From Burkholderiales bacterium (lineage in GTDB: Bacteria; Pseudomonadota; Gammaproteobacteria; Burkholderiales; SG8-39), in the NCBI GenBank assembly GCA_020848075.1, contig JADLAV010000052.1, forward strand, positions 83,611 to 147,610: a stretch of 64,000 nt of DNA, written 5' to 3'. Within the stretch, counting starts at the first letter, position 1. Every line of letters starts with the position of its first letter. The notes below the pieces were generated by a model. The model ran no database searches and was not told the DNA's origin. It saw nothing but the letters and a program-made list of their open reading frames with translations. Positions 16,471-26,038 of the stretch are shown piece by piece. A program made the translations under genes and the position numbers.

Positions 16471-17220
16471 TCACTTCGTCTTCGCGGCCGCCAGGATCTG
16501 CTCGAGCTGCTCGCCGGGAATCGCACCGCTCACGCGCTGCCCGTTCTCGAAGAACATGGTCGGCGTGCCGTTCACGCGCAATTGCTGCCCGAGCGCGAGA
16601 TTCTTGTCGACAGGCGTCGCGCAGCTCCCGTCCGCGGTCGGGCGGATTCCTTTCACCATCATGTCGACCCAGGTCTTCGCGCGGTCCTTCGAGCACCACA
16701 CGGATTTCGCCTTCGCCACGGAATCCGGCGAGAGAATCGGATACAGGAAGACGTGGATCGTCACGTCATCGAGCTTGACGAGCTCCTGGTCGAGCCGCTT
16801 GCAGTAGGGGCAGTTGGGGTCGGAGAAATAGGCGAACCGGCGCGTGCCCTTGCCCCGCACGATCTTGAACGACTGGTCGAGCGGGAGGTTCGCGAAGGGC
16901 ACCGCGTTCAGCTTGGCGAGCCGCTCCTCGGCCAAGTCGCGGTCCGCCTTGGTGTCGAGCACCCCGAGGTCGCGCCCGAAGATGAGGTAGTTTGCGTTCA
17001 CGTCCGTGTAGACGAGCTGCCAGCCGCCGGGCGTCTCGAACGCGACTTCGTACAGGTCGGCGTTCGGGAGCTTGGTGATTGAGGCGACCTTGACGCCGTT
17101 CAGCTTCGACTCGACCACGCGGCGCACCGTCGCCTCGTCGGCGAGCGTTGGCGCGGGCAGCAGGGCAATGAACGCCGCGCTGAGCGCGAGCGTGGCGACA
17201 ACGGCGATTCTTCCGATCAT
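16471..17220 (-). CDS. dsbC: Thiol:disulfide interchange protein DsbC
   Basis: The 249-residue periplasmic disulfide isomerase begins with a signal peptide (MIGRIAVVATLALSAAFIAL, cut near LADEA). A short dimerisation domain is followed by a thioredoxin domain with the redox motif DPNCPYCKRL (Cys 137 and 140) and the cis-proline loop VNGTPTMFFENGQRVSGAIPG. Two further cysteines (CSKD, GSCATP) may form the structural disulfide. It lies 28 bp after a UbiH-family gene on the same strand. Confidence 0.95.
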   Translation of the reverse strand: MIGRIAVVATLALSAAFIALLPAPTLADEATVRRVVESKLNGVKVASITKLPNADLYEVAFETPGGWQLVYTDVNANYLIFGRDLGVLDTKADRDLAEERLAKLNAVPFANLPLDQSFKIVRGKGTRRFAYFSDPNCPYCKRLDQELVKLDDVTIHVFLYPILSPDSVAKAKSVWCSKDRAKTWVDMMVKGIRPTADGSCATPVDKNLALGQQLRVNGTPTMFFENGQRVSGAIPGEQLEQILAAAKTK

Positions 17221-17248
17221 GATCTGTCCGCTCCGTGGGAAGTAGAGG

Positions 17249-18418
17249 CTAACCGAGCGCCTGGCGCACGAGCAACGTCTTCAAGACCGGTACTCGGTCG
17301 GCAAAGTTCAATCCGGTGTTCCGGATGGCGGAAATAAGCGTGCTTTTCGCGCCGAAGAGATGGTGCAGGCCGTCGGTCACGGTCCGCATGGCGGCCACCG
17401 GCTCGGCCCGCGCGCGCGCATAGCGGCGCAGGAGGGCTGGATCGGCGCACTCGCGGAAGGGCTCGCGGCCGGCGATCGCCTCGGCGAGCGCGCGCGCGTC
17501 GCCGAATCCGAGATTCACCCCTTGGCCGGCGAGCGGGTGCACGACGTGCGCCGCATCGCCGATCAATGCGAGGCGCCGATCCGTCGTGCGCTCGGCGTCG
17601 AGGAGCTGCAGCGGAAACGCCGCCGGCGGCGTGAGCAGCGCGAGCGCGCCGAGCGCGTGGCGTCCCGCCTCGGCCACTCGCGCGCACAGCGCGTCCGCCG
17701 CGAGCTCGAGGAGCGCGGCGGCGTCATCATCGGGCGTCGACCACACCATCGACATGCGATTGCCGGGCAACGGCAAATACGCGAGCACGCCGTCCGGCCG
17801 GAAGAACTGGTGCGCGGTGCCCTGGTGCGAACGCTCGCACGCGAAGTTCGCCACGACGCCGCGTTGCCCGTAGCTCTTTGCCGCGGCTTCGAGTCCGGCC
17901 GCTTGCCGCACCCACGACGCAGCGCCGTCCGCGCCGACGACGAGGCGCGCGCGAATGCGCTCGCCGTCCGCCAGCGTGAGCGTGGCGGCGCGCTCATCGC
18001 GGTCGAGCGCGGCGCAGCGGGCCGGGCACAGCCGCGTGAGGTTCGCCTGCGTCGAGAGTCCGTCCCACAGCGCGCGCTGCAGTCGCCCGGACTCGACGAT
18101 GTGCGCGAGCTCGCCGACGCCGGCGTCGTACGCGCTGAACGTGATCCCTGCGCCGGGCGCATCGCCCGACACCGCCATGCGGCGCACGGGCTGCACGCGC
18201 GACGCGTCGAGCCCCGCCCAGGCACCGATATCGCGCAGGAAGGCGATGCTCGCGGGGCTGAGCGCGTAGATGCGGCTGTCCCAGCGTTCCGCCGGCACCG
18301 GGGGCGGCGCCGCCTCGACCAGGGCGAGCCGCAGGCCCGATCCGTCGAGCGCGCGCGCGAAGCTCGCCCCGACGAGCCCTGCGCCGACGATGGCGACGTC
18401 GACTTCCGTGTCCCTCAT
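17249..18418 (-). CDS. UbiH/UbiF/COQ6-family FAD-dependent hydroxylase
   Basis: The 389-residue flavoprotein monooxygenase has an N-terminal FAD motif DVAIVGAGLVGASFARAL, a DSRIYALSPASIAFL segment, LVVGADGAASWVRQ and the diagnostic GDAAHVVHPLAGQGVNLGFGDA. These identify the ubiquinone ring hydroxylase family. Which ring position it modifies cannot be told; a divergent second member lies at 39569-40777. I chose the ATG at 18416-18418, just before DTEVDVAIVG. It is followed by dsbC. Confidence 0.9.
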   Translation of the reverse strand: MRDTEVDVAIVGAGLVGASFARALDGSGLRLALVEAAPPPVPAERWDSRIYALSPASIAFLRDIGAWAGLDASRVQPVRRMAVSGDAPGAGITFSAYDAGVGELAHIVESGRLQRALWDGLSTQANLTRLCPARCAALDRDERAATLTLADGERIRARLVVGADGAASWVRQAAGLEAAAKSYGQRGVVANFACERSHQGTAHQFFRPDGVLAYLPLPGNRMSMVWSTPDDDAAALLELAADALCARVAEAGRHALGALALLTPPAAFPLQLLDAERTTDRRLALIGDAAHVVHPLAGQGVNLGFGDARALAEAIAGREPFRECADPALLRRYARARAEPVAAMRTVTDGLHHLFGAKSTLISAIRNTGLNFADRVPVLKTLLVRQALG

Positions 18419-18484
18419 CGCGCCGATTGTACGGTCACCTTGCCGGGTTGCGCGCGACACGGTTCACGGAGCGAGGCGCGCTTC

Positions 18485-18758
18485 GCGCGAACCACCCCGC
18501 CGCCTTCGGCGGCACCCCTCCTTGAAAAGGACGGGACTCTCTTTTTCCCCTCCTCCTTGAGGAGGGGTGGCCGCGCGAGCGGCCGGGGTGGTGCTGCGAA
18601 GCAGCCGGGGTGGCCGCGCGAGCGGCCGGGGTGGTGCTGCGAAGCAGCCGGGGTGGCCGCGCGAGCGGCCGGGGTGGTGCTGCGAAGCAGCCGGGGTGGT
18701 GCTGCGAAGCAGCCGGGGTGGTGCTGCGAAGCAGCCGGGGTGGTGCTGCGAAGCAGCC
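18485..18758. repeat. Tandem array of two alternating hairpin units
   Basis: From 18564 to 18758 nine head-to-tail units follow the order A B A B A B B B B. Unit A is 21 bp (GGGGTGG then hairpin CCGCGCGAGCGG) and unit B is 22 bp (GGGGTGGT then hairpin GCTGCGAAGCAGC). Units of each type look identical over their full length. Just before them are a GCCGCC-TTC-GGCGGC hairpin and CCTCCTTGAGGAGG, the modules also seen at 1377-1622. The array fills most of the 403-bp gap between panE and the hydroxylase gene. Confidence 0.88.
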
Positions 18759-18821
18759 GGGGGGGTGCAGGATAGGCGCGGCACGCGAAGCGCGACGGGG
18801 TGGTGCCCCGGCGCCAGGTCT

Positions 18822-19835
18822 TCACCCGAGGAACGGATGCGCGCGCACGAAGACCTTTTCCTCGCGGATGGTGCGCGAGAGCAGCTTGGTGAGCGCGTAC
18901 ACCGCGTCGATGTGGGGGGTGGGCGTGCTGGTGACGCGGCCGAGTTCGATCACCGCGCCCACCAGCGCATCCACCTCGGGGTCGCGGCCGGCTTCCACGT
19001 CCTGCAGCATCGAAGTCTTGTGCTTGCCGACTTTCTCCGCGCCGGCGATGCGCTTCTCGAGCGTGACGCGGAACGTGATGCCGAGCCGGTTGGCCACCGC
19101 CTCCGCCTCGCGCATCATGTCGGCGGCGAGCGCGCGTGTGAGCGGATACTGGCAGATGTCCACGAGCGTCGAGTGCGTGAGCGCGCTGATCGGGTTGAAG
19201 GTCAGGTTGCCCCACAGCTTGAGCCAGATCTCGGCCCGGATGTTGTCGAGCACCGGCGACTTGAGGCCCGCCTTGACGAACGCGGCGGCGATGCGGCTCA
19301 CGCGCTCGGTGGCGACGCCGTCCAACTCGCCGAGCGGGAACCGGTCGCCTTCGATGTGCCGCACCACGCCGGGCGCGGTGAGCTCGCAGGCCGGGTAGAC
19401 GACGCAGCCGATGATCCGCTGCGGATCGATCGACGCGGCGAGGACGCCGTTCGGATCGACGGTTTCCACGCGGCGACCCTCGAACTCGCCGCCGTGGCGC
19501 TGGAAGTACCACCAGGGAATGCCGTTCTGCATCGGGATGATCACGGTCTCCGGGTGCAGCAGCTTGGGCAACTCACTCGCCACCGCCTCGACCTGGTGCG
19601 CCTTCATGCCGAGGATCACGAGGTCCTGCGGCCCCGCGACCTCGTACTGGCCGGTCGCGCGGATGTCGGGCGCGACCACCTCCGTGCCGTCGTGCATCGT
19701 CACCCGCATCCCGCGCGTGCGAATCGCCTCCAGATTGGCGCCGCGCGCAATCAGCGTGACGTCCTCGCCCGCCGCGGCGAGCTTGACCCCGACGAATCCG
19801 CCGATGGAACCGGCACCCACGACACAGATCTTCAT
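18822..19835 (-). CDS. panE: 2-dehydropantoate 2-reductase family protein
   Basis: The 337-residue NADPH-dependent ketopantoate reductase (ApbA/PanE) starts MKICVVGAGSIGGFVGVKLA, with the GAGSIGG dinucleotide loop. It has VILGMKAHQVEAVA, IPMQNGIPWWYF and the C-terminal domain pattern RAEIWLKLWGNLTFNPISAL. The enzyme makes pantoate for coenzyme A. The C-terminal half (STPTPHIDAVYALTKLL) fits the larger ApbA paralogues, some of which act on other 2-oxo acids, so the substrate is not certain. The ATG at 19833-19835 is preceded by GGGAG. Confidence 0.88.
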   Translation of the reverse strand: MKICVVGAGSIGGFVGVKLAAAGEDVTLIARGANLEAIRTRGMRVTMHDGTEVVAPDIRATGQYEVAGPQDLVILGMKAHQVEAVASELPKLLHPETVIIPMQNGIPWWYFQRHGGEFEGRRVETVDPNGVLAASIDPQRIIGCVVYPACELTAPGVVRHIEGDRFPLGELDGVATERVSRIAAAFVKAGLKSPVLDNIRAEIWLKLWGNLTFNPISALTHSTLVDICQYPLTRALAADMMREAEAVANRLGITFRVTLEKRIAGAEKVGKHKTSMLQDVEAGRDPEVDALVGAVIELGRVTSTPTPHIDAVYALTKLLSRTIREEKVFVRAHPFLG

Positions 19836-20108
19836 GCTTCGCTCCCCGCCTTCGTGCTTCTCGCTTCTTGCGCCCCGCTTCTCACTCGCCGCTACTCGCG
19901 CGCCGCTGCTTGCACCCCACTTGTCGCGCTGGGTCTCCCCCGCCACGTCCCGCGCACGTCCATCGGGTGCGCATCTCACGCCTTGGACGATGCCATGCCT
20001 TGCGTGCGGCCGCAGCCTGATGGCTCGATTAAAGCGGCTTATTTTACAATGGGTTACTGCGATGCAGCATTGATGAGCATCAAACGAAGCCTGCGGCCCG
20101 GCGCTCGC

Positions 20109-20138
20109 TTGACGGCGAAGGCGTGCGACAGGAATAAT
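20109..20138 (+). promoter_or_regulatory. Promoter of the tRNA gene
   Basis: TTGACG (20109-20114), an 18-bp spacer and AATAAT (20133-20138) fit sigma-70 well. The following GCGCGCC discriminator is typical of stringently controlled stable-RNA promoters. The tRNA begins 13 bp downstream. Confidence 0.7.
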
Positions 20139-20151
20139 GCGCGCCCCGCGT

Positions 20152-20227
20152 GGCGAGTTAGCTCAGTGGTTAGAGCAGCGGAATCATAATCCGTGGGTCC
20201 GGGGTTCAAATCCCTGACTCGCCACCA
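20152..20227 (+). tRNA. tRNA with CAT anticodon, probably tRNA-Met (elongator)
   Basis: The 76-nt cloverleaf has acceptor arms GGCGAGT / ACTCGCC, D arm GCTC/GAGC, anticodon stem GCGGA/TCCGT with loop ATCATAA, T arm around GGTTCAAAT, and an encoded CCA end. CAT can be elongator methionine or lysidine-modified isoleucine tRNA. The GGCGAGTTAGCTCA start is what I expect for betaproteobacterial tRNA-Met, but Ile2 is not excluded. It lies in an intergenic region between panE and a secreted-protein gene. Confidence 0.93.
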
Positions 20228-20382
20228 CTTTTCCCAAGGTGCAGGCGTCGGGCCCCGGGCAAAGGGCCGCACACGATGGCCCGGGCAGGCGCGCCGGCGC
20301 GTGCGAACGGCCCGCGCGCGGCCCGGAGAAAATCTCCTAGAATACGAGGCGCCTCCCGCTTGCGCCCCCTCAAGAAATTGCG

Positions 20383-20793
20383 ATGAAACAGGCAGTAACC
20401 TCGATGCTTGCCGCGCTGGTCGCGATCTTCGCCGCACACGCGGTCGCCCAGTTGCGCACGATCCCGAAGGACGCCCTCCGGGGTCAGTTCACGCATATCA
20501 CCGAGACCATCATCACCATCGACGGCAGGACGATGCGGCTCGCCCCCGGGGCGCAGATCCGCTCGCAGAAGAATCTGATCGTCGTCCCGTCGGCCGTGCC
20601 ACCCGGTACGCTGGTCGAGTACACGCTCGACCGCGACGCTCAACTCGACCGGGTCTGGATCCTGACCTCCGAGGAGGCGGCGCGGCCGAACCCGAACTCG
20701 TCCAGTCGATGGATCGACGGCCAGCCCGCCGGCACGCCGATACAGCGGGTGCTTCCGAAGTACCCGGCGCCGGACAACCCGCAGCATAAATGA
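20383..20793 (+). CDS. Conserved secreted protein of unknown function
   Basis: The 136-residue protein begins with a signal peptide ([22 protein letters not shown], cut after AVA). A compact beta-rich domain ([44 protein letters not shown]) and a proline-rich tail ([15 protein letters not shown]) follow. I do not recognise a characterised family. Its stop overlaps the miaB ATG (ATGA), so it is translated together with miaB even though it is exported. TAGAAT at 20338-20343 might be a -10 for the run. Confidence 0.8.
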   Translation: MKQAVTSMLAALVAIFAAHAVAQLRTIPKDALRGQFTHITETIITIDGRTMRLAPGAQIRSQKNLIVVPSAVPPGTLVEYTLDRDAQLDRVWILTSEEAARPNPNSSSRWIDGQPAGTPIQRVLPKYPAPDNPQHK

Positions 20794-22166
20794 CGGGACG
20801 GGTTCCACGCCGGGGCGCGGATCGCGTCCCGCAGCGGGTCTACATCAAGACCTTCGGCTGCCAGATGAACGAGTACGACTCGGCCAAGATGGCCGACGTG
20901 CTCGCGGCCGCCGAGGGGATCGAGCGGGCCGACCGCCCCGAGGACGCCGACCTGATCCTCTTCAACACCTGCTCGGTGCGCGAGAAGGCGCAGGAGAAGG
21001 TGTTCTCCGATCTCGGCACGGTGCAGCGCCTCAAGCGCGCCAAGCCCGGCCTGCTGATCGGCGTCGGCGGTTGCGTCGCGAGCCAGGAGGGCGCCGCCAT
21101 CGTCGCGCGCGCGCCCTACGTGGACATCGTGTTCGGCCCGCAGACGCTGCATCGCCTGCCCGACCTGATCCGCGCGCGCCGCAGCGCCGGCGCGCCGCAG
21201 GTCGACGTGTCGTTTCCCGAGATCGAGAAGTTCGACCGCCTGCCCGCCCCGCGCGCCGAAGGCGCGACCGCATTCGTCTCGATCATGGAGGGCTGCAGCA
21301 AGTACTGCAGCTTCTGCGTCGTGCCCTACACGCGCGGCGAGGAGATCTCGCGCCCGTTCGAGGACGTGATCGCCGAGATCGCGGAGCTCGCCGAGGTCGG
21401 AGTGAAGGAGGTGACGCTCCTCGGGCAGAACGTGAACGCGTATCGCGGCCGATTGCCGGAGGACGGCACGGCGGGCGGCAGCAAGGCCGATCTCGCGCTG
21501 CTGCTCGAGTACGTCGCCGAGATCCCGGGCATCGAGCGCATCCGCTTCACGACCTCACATCCCAAGGAGTTCACCCAGCGGCTGATCGATGCCTACGCCC
21601 GGCTCGACAGGCTCGTCTCCCACGTGCACCTGCCGGTGCAGTCGGGCGCCGACCGGGTGCTCGCCGCGATGAAGCGCGGCTACACCAGCCTCGAGTACCG
21701 GTCGATCGTGCGACGGCTGCGCGCGGCGCGCCCGGACGTCTCGATCTCCTCGGACTTCATCGTCGGCTTTCCGGGCGAGACCGAGGCCGATTTCGCGCGG
21801 ACGCTCGCGCTGGTCGAGGAAGTCGGCTTCGATGCGTCCTACAGCTTCCTCTACAGCCCGCGGCCCGGCACACCCGCGGCCGAGCTCGCCGACACCACGC
21901 CACGCGCGGCGAAGCGCGAGCGTCTCGCGCGCCTGCAGGCGGCGCTCGAAGCACAGGCGCGCCGGATCAGCGCGGCGATGGTCGGCTCGTCGCAGCGCGT
22001 GCTGGTCGAGGGGGCGTCGCGGAAGGACGCGGCGGAGCTCGCGGGGCGCACCGCCAACAACCGCGTGGTGAACTTTCCGGGCGACGGTGGGCTCGTCGGC
22101 AGCTTCGTCGACGTTCGCATCGAAGCGGCGGCTCCGCACAGCCTGCGGGGGCGGCTCGCGCCTTGA
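20790..22166 (+). CDS. miaB: tRNA-2-methylthio-N6-dimethylallyladenosine synthase
   Basis: The 458-residue radical-SAM methylthiotransferase adds the 2-methylthio group to i6A37 in tRNA. The N-terminal MTTase domain binds one Fe-S cluster through Cys 24 ([10 protein letters not shown]), Cys 61 (NTCSVR) and Cys 95 (GGCVASQEG). The radical-SAM cluster is [15 protein letters not shown] (Cys 169, 173, 176), and a C-terminal TRAM domain follows. The N-terminus has about 15 extra residues before RVYIKTFGC. It is the second gene of a run that continues through phoH, ybeY, corC and lnt. Confidence 0.97.
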   Translation: MTGRVPRRGADRVPQRVYIKTFGCQMNEYDSAKMADVLAAAEGIERADRPEDADLILFNTCSVREKAQEKVFSDLGTVQRLKRAKPGLLIGVGGCVASQEGAAIVARAPYVDIVFGPQTLHRLPDLIRARRSAGAPQVDVSFPEIEKFDRLPAPRAEGATAFVSIMEGCSKYCSFCVVPYTRGEEISRPFEDVIAEIAELAEVGVKEVTLLGQNVNAYRGRLPEDGTAGGSKADLALLLEYVAEIPGIERIRFTTSHPKEFTQRLIDAYARLDRLVSHVHLPVQSGADRVLAAMKRGYTSLEYRSIVRRLRAARPDVSISSDFIVGFPGETEADFARTLALVEEVGFDASYSFLYSPRPGTPAAELADTTPRAAKRERLARLQAALEAQARRISAAMVGSSQRVLVEGASRKDAAELAGRTANNRVVNFPGDGGLVGSFVDVRIEAAAPHSLRGRLAP

Positions 22167-23116
22167 AGCCGAAGCCCGTCGAAGTCCTGCTCGCGCCGGC
22201 CGACAACCAGCGCCTGGCAAACCTCTGCGGCGCGCTGGACGAGAACATCCGGCAGATCGAGACCGCGTTCGACGTGTCGATCGCGCGCCGCGGCGAGCGC
22301 TTCATGCTGCGCGGCGAGCCCGAGCAGACCTCGCGCGCCGCCGATCTGCTGCAGAAGTTCTACGCGGCGGCGAAGCGCGAGCTCACTATCGACGACATCC
22401 AGCTCGGCCTGGTCGAGGCGCAGCAGCCCGCGCTGCGGCACGACGACGGGGCGCCGGCGCTGCTCACGCGGCGCGCGGATCTGCACGGGCGCACGCCGCG
22501 CCAGCGCGACTATCTGCGGCACATCCTCGAGAACGACGTCACTTTCGCGATCGGGCCGGCGGGCACGGGCAAGACGTATCTCGCGGTGGCCTGCGCGGTC
22601 GACGCCCTGGAGCGCGATGCGGTGAAGCGGATCGTGCTCGTGCGGCCGGCCGTCGAGGCGGGCGAGCGCCTCGGCTTCCTGCCGGGCGACCTCGCGCAGA
22701 AGGTCGATCCCTATCTGCGCCCGCTGTACGATGCGCTCTACGACCTGATGGGCTTCGACAAGGTCGGGCGGATGTTCGAGCGGGGCGCGATCGAGCTCGC
22801 GCCGCTCGCCTACATGCGCGGTCGCACGCTGAACCACTCGTTCATCATCCTGGACGAGGCGCAGAACACCACGCCCGAGCAGATGAAGATGTTCCTCACG
22901 CGCATCGGCTTCGGCACGAAAGCGGTGGTCACGGGCGACGTCACCCAGATCGACCTCGCGCGCGGCCAGAAGAGCGGGCTCGTGGAGGCGCGCAGCATCC
23001 TCGCCGGCGTGCGCGGCATCGCCTTCACCCAGTTCGAGTCGAGCGACGTCGTGCGCCATCCGCTGGTGGCGCGGATCGTGGACGCCTACGAGCGGCATGA
23101 GACCGGGCGCGAGTAG
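22163..23116 (+). CDS. phoH: PhoH-like P-loop ATPase
   Basis: The 317-residue protein has an N-terminal KH-like segment, then a PhoH ATPase domain with Walker [16 protein letters not shown] (about 131-138) and Walker [41 protein letters not shown] follows. It corresponds to YbeZ, a partner of YbeY in ribosome and RNA quality control. The likely start is TTG at 22163, overlapping the miaB stop as TTGA; there is no ATG near the conserved N-terminus. The gene order miaB-ybeZ-ybeY-corC-lnt supports the call. Confidence 0.93.
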   Translation: MKPKPVEVLLAPADNQRLANLCGALDENIRQIETAFDVSIARRGERFMLRGEPEQTSRAADLLQKFYAAAKRELTIDDIQLGLVEAQQPALRHDDGAPALLTRRADLHGRTPRQRDYLRHILENDVTFAIGPAGTGKTYLAVACAVDALERDAVKRIVLVRPAVEAGERLGFLPGDLAQKVDPYLRPLYDALYDLMGFDKVGRMFERGAIELAPLAYMRGRTLNHSFIILDEAQNTTPEQMKMFLTRIGFGTKAVVTGDVTQIDLARGQKSGLVEARSILAGVRGIAFTQFESSDVVRHPLVARIVDAYERHETGRE

Positions 23117-23198
23117 CGGCGAAGGCGCGAGACCTCGCCGCTCCCGCCGCCCGCGGGCCGAGCGCCACCGCAACGGGGCGCGGGGAGGAGGAGTACGA

Positions 23199-23621
23199 TT
23201 GGCCGTGCAGTACGCGGTGTCGCGCGCCGGCCTGCCGGGCCGGGTGAGCATCGAGCGGTGGGCGAGCGCCGCAGTCGGCGGACGCCGGGCGGCGGTGACG
23301 GTGCGCTTTGCCGGCGCAGCCGAAGCGCGCGCGCTGAACCGCGCATACCGCGGGGAGGATCACGCCACGAATGTGCTCGCTTTCCCGTATCCCGGAGCAG
23401 CGCCCGGCCTGGCAGGCGACATCGTGCTCTGCGCGCCGATGGTCGCGCGCGAGGCGCGCGCTCAGGGCAAGGCGGTGCACGCGCACTACGCGCACCTGCT
23501 CGTGCATGGCCTCCTGCACCTCCGGGGCTATGATCACTTGCGGCCCAGGGACGCAGCCGTCATGGAGGCTTGCGAGACCCGGATCCTGCGGCGGCTGGGA
23601 TTTCCGGATCCGTATCGGTGA
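23199..23621 (+). CDS. ybeY: Endoribonuclease YbeY (16S rRNA maturation factor)
   Basis: The 140-residue metalloenzyme takes part in 16S rRNA 3' processing and ribosome quality control. The zinc motif is clear: HLLVHGLLHLRGYDH followed by VMEACE. ATNVLAFPYPG is the other conserved stretch. I place the start at TTG 23199-23201, because GGAGGAGGAG (23183-23192) lies at the right distance and the first beta strand follows. A longer frame starting at ATG 23097, overlapping phoH, would add 34 arginine- and glycine-rich residues that do not look like YbeY. Confidence 0.88.
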   Translation: MAVQYAVSRAGLPGRVSIERWASAAVGGRRAAVTVRFAGAAEARALNRAYRGEDHATNVLAFPYPGAAPGLAGDIVLCAPMVAREARAQGKAVHAHYAHLLVHGLLHLRGYDHLRPRDAAVMEACETRILRRLGFPDPYR

Positions 23622-23623
23622 CG

Positions 23624-24472
23624 ATGGACGAGGGCAGTAGCAACAACCAGAAGCCGGGCTGGCTCGAGCGCGTGAGCGCGTTCCTCGTGCGCGCGCCCGA
23701 GGACCGCGAGCAGCTGATCCGCCTCCTGCACTCCGCCTACGAGCGGCACCTGCTCGACGCCGATGCGCTCTCGATGATCGAGGGTGCGCTCTCGGTCTCG
23801 GAGCTCAAGGTGCGCGACGTGATGGTGCCGCGCGCGCAGATGGACGTGCTCGACATCAACGACACGCCGGACCGGTTCGTGCCCCACGTCATCGCCACGG
23901 CGCACTCGCGCTTCCCGGTGATCGACCGCAACCGCGACCACGTCATCGGCATCCTGCTCGCGAAGGATCTCCTGCGCTATTACGCCGGCGAAGAGGAGTT
24001 CAACGTCCGCGAGATGCTCCGCCCGGCGGTGTTCGTCCCGGAATCGAAGCCGCTGAACGCGCTCCTGCGGGACTTCCGGGCGACCCGCAACCACATCGCG
24101 ATCGTGGTGGACGAGTACGGCGGCGTCGCCGGTCTCGTCACGATCGAGGACGTGCTCGAGCAGATCGTGGGCGAGATCGAGGACGAGTACGACTTCGACG
24201 AGGTCGAGGACAACATCGTGCGCGAGAAGAGCGGCCGCTGGCGGGTGAAGGCGCAGACCGAGATCGCCGACTTCAACACAAACTTCGGCACGCGCTTCCC
24301 GGACGAGGAGCACGACACGATCGGCGGGCTGGTGATCAGCCAGTTCGGCCGCCTGCCGAAGCGCGGCGAGACGGTGGTCGCGGGGGGGCTGCGGTTCCAG
24401 GTGCTGCGCGCGGACTCGCGCCGGCTCTACGCGCTGCGGGTCGAGCGCGTATCGGAGCCCGCGTCGGCTTGA
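23624..24472 (+). CDS. corC: CorC/HlyC family CBS-domain protein
   Basis: The 282-residue cytoplasmic protein has two CBS domains (VRDVMVPRAQMDVLDI; VREMLRPAVFVPESKPLNALL) that bind adenine nucleotides. A C-terminal CorC_HlyC domain (DTIGGLVISQFGRLPKRGE) follows. It is linked to magnesium and cobalt efflux together with CorA. The ATG at 23624 follows the ybeY stop by 2 bp; a GTG at 23618 overlapping that stop (GTGA) is an equally possible start and would add two residues. Its stop overlaps the lnt start. Confidence 0.95.
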   Translation: MDEGSSNNQKPGWLERVSAFLVRAPEDREQLIRLLHSAYERHLLDADALSMIEGALSVSELKVRDVMVPRAQMDVLDINDTPDRFVPHVIATAHSRFPVIDRNRDHVIGILLAKDLLRYYAGEEEFNVREMLRPAVFVPESKPLNALLRDFRATRNHIAIVVDEYGGVAGLVTIEDVLEQIVGEIEDEYDFDEVEDNIVREKSGRWRVKAQTEIADFNTNFGTRFPDEEHDTIGGLVISQFGRLPKRGETVVAGGLRFQVLRADSRRLYALRVERVSEPASA

Positions 24473-25986
24473 GGACGCGCGGCGCACGCGCTCGCGCGCT
24501 CGTGGCGGCTGCGGCCGGCGCGGCCGCAGTGGCCGGCTTCGGCGACTGGCCGCTCTTCTATCTGCCGATCGCCTCGGTCGCGGTGCTCGTCTGGCTGTGG
24601 CTGCGCGCGGAGCGGCCCCGCGAGGCCGCGGCGCTCGGGTTCGCGTACGGCGCCGGGCTCTTTCTCGTCGGCGTGAGCTGGGTCTACGTCAGCCTGCACG
24701 ACTTCGGCATGATGCCGGCGCCGCTCGCGGCGCTCGCGACCGTCTTCTTCTGCGGCTATCTCGCGCTCTTTCCGGCGGCGGTCGGCTATGCGCAGGCGCG
24801 GATCGGCGGGAAGCCCGGGCCGCGCGCGCTGCTCCTCATCCCCGGGCTGTGGACGCTCGCGGAGTGGGTGCGCGCCTGGCTCCTCACCGGGTTCCCGTGG
24901 CTCACGCTCGGCTACTCGCAGCTCGACGGGCCGCTCGCGGGCTTCGCCCCGGCGCTCGGCGTGTTCGGCATGTCGTTCGCGGCGGCGATCGCGGCCGGCG
25001 CCGTCGCCCTGCTCGCATCGCGCGGCGCGCGGCGCGGCGTGGCGCTCGGCGCATTGCTCGCCGTCGGGCTCGCGGGCGCGTGGCTCGAACGCGAAACCTG
25101 GACGCACCCGGTCGGCGAGCCGGTGACGGTCAGCCTGCTGCAGGGAAACATCCCGCAGTCGCTCAAGTTCGTGCCCGGACGCTACGAGAGCACGCTCGCC
25201 ACCTATGCGGCGCTCGCCGACGCGAGCGAAGCGAAGCTCGTGGTGATGCCCGAGACGGCGATCCCGCGCTTTCTGGATCTCGTCGCGCCGGCCTACATCG
25301 AGCGCCTGCGCTCGGCGGCGGCCAGCCGCCACGCAGACGTCCTCGTCGGCGTGCCGCTGCGCGCGCCGCCCGACCGGTACTACAACGCGGTGGTGAGCCT
25401 GGGTGCATCGCCCGAGCAGACCTACGCGAAGTCGCACCTCGTGCCGTTCGGCGAGTTCATTCCGCCGGGCTTCGGCTGGATTCCTTCGGTCCTCCATATC
25501 CCGCTCGCCGACTTCTCGCGCGGCGGCCCGGACCAACGCCCGCTCGCTGTCGCCGGGCAGCGCGTCGCGATGAACGTGTGCTACGAGGATGCGTTCGGCG
25601 CGGAGATCATCCGCCAGCTCCCCGAGGCGACGCTGCTCGCCAACGTGAGCAACGTCGCCTGGTTCGGCGACTCGCTCGCGCCCGCCCAGCACCTGCGCAT
25701 CTCGCGCACGCGGGCGCTCGAGACCGGGCGCGTGATGCTCCGCGCCACCAACACCGGCGTGACCGCGATCATCGGCGCGCGCGGCGAGGTGGAGGCACGA
25801 CTGCCGTCCTTCACCGAAGGCCGGCTCGATGGGCAGGTCCAGGGATACGCCGGCGCGACACCCTACGTGCGGACCGGAAATCCTCCGGTCGTCCTCCTCG
25901 CTCTCGCATCGGCGGCGGCCGCGGCGTGGGGCGCGCGGCGCGCCGCGCGCCGCGCCGCGGGCGACCGAGCGCGCGCGGGCCTGTAG
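24469..25986 (+). CDS. lnt: Apolipoprotein N-acyltransferase
   Basis: The 505-residue inner-membrane enzyme N-acylates the N-terminal cysteine of lipoproteins. About six membrane helices come first, then a periplasmic nitrilase-type domain with the catalytic triad Glu 262 (VVMPETAIPRF), Lys 321 (AKSHLVPFGEF) and Cys 371 (NVCYEDAF), and a last helix near the C-terminus. The start is TTG at 24469, overlapping the corC stop as TTGA. In the same window mltA and possibly other lipoproteins are substrates. Confidence 0.96.
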   Translation: MRTRGARARALVAAAAGAAAVAGFGDWPLFYLPIASVAVLVWLWLRAERPREAAALGFAYGAGLFLVGVSWVYVSLHDFGMMPAPLAALATVFFCGYLALFPAAVGYAQARIGGKPGPRALLLIPGLWTLAEWVRAWLLTGFPWLTLGYSQLDGPLAGFAPALGVFGMSFAAAIAAGAVALLASRGARRGVALGALLAVGLAGAWLERETWTHPVGEPVTVSLLQGNIPQSLKFVPGRYESTLATYAALADASEAKLVVMPETAIPRFLDLVAPAYIERLRSAAASRHADVLVGVPLRAPPDRYYNAVVSLGASPEQTYAKSHLVPFGEFIPPGFGWIPSVLHIPLADFSRGGPDQRPLAVAGQRVAMNVCYEDAFGAEIIRQLPEATLLANVSNVAWFGDSLAPAQHLRISRTRALETGRVMLRATNTGVTAIIGARGEVEARLPSFTEGRLDGQVQGYAGATPYVRTGNPPVVLLALASAAAAAWGARRAARRAAGDRARAGL

Positions 25987-25989
25987 AAT
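25961..25989 (+). promoter_or_regulatory. Candidate promoter for glyQ-glyS
   Basis: GCGACC (25961-25966), a 17-bp spacer and TAGAAT (25984-25989) straddle the lnt stop codon, about 50 bp before glyQ. The -10 is good and the -35 weak. An own promoter is plausible because glyQ starts 52 bp after lnt and is not coupled to it. Confidence 0.35.
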
Positions 25990-26038
25990 TGCGGGGCGTT
26001 CGCAGTAAGCCGGACGCGAGAGAGTAGCGCTCCGCGCG

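Noticed and set aside
20152..20227. tRNA-Ile2 (lysidine-modified CAT)
   Set aside because: Not fully excluded, but the acceptor stem GGCGAGT fits elongator tRNA-Met better; a tilS-dependent identity cannot be seen from sequence.
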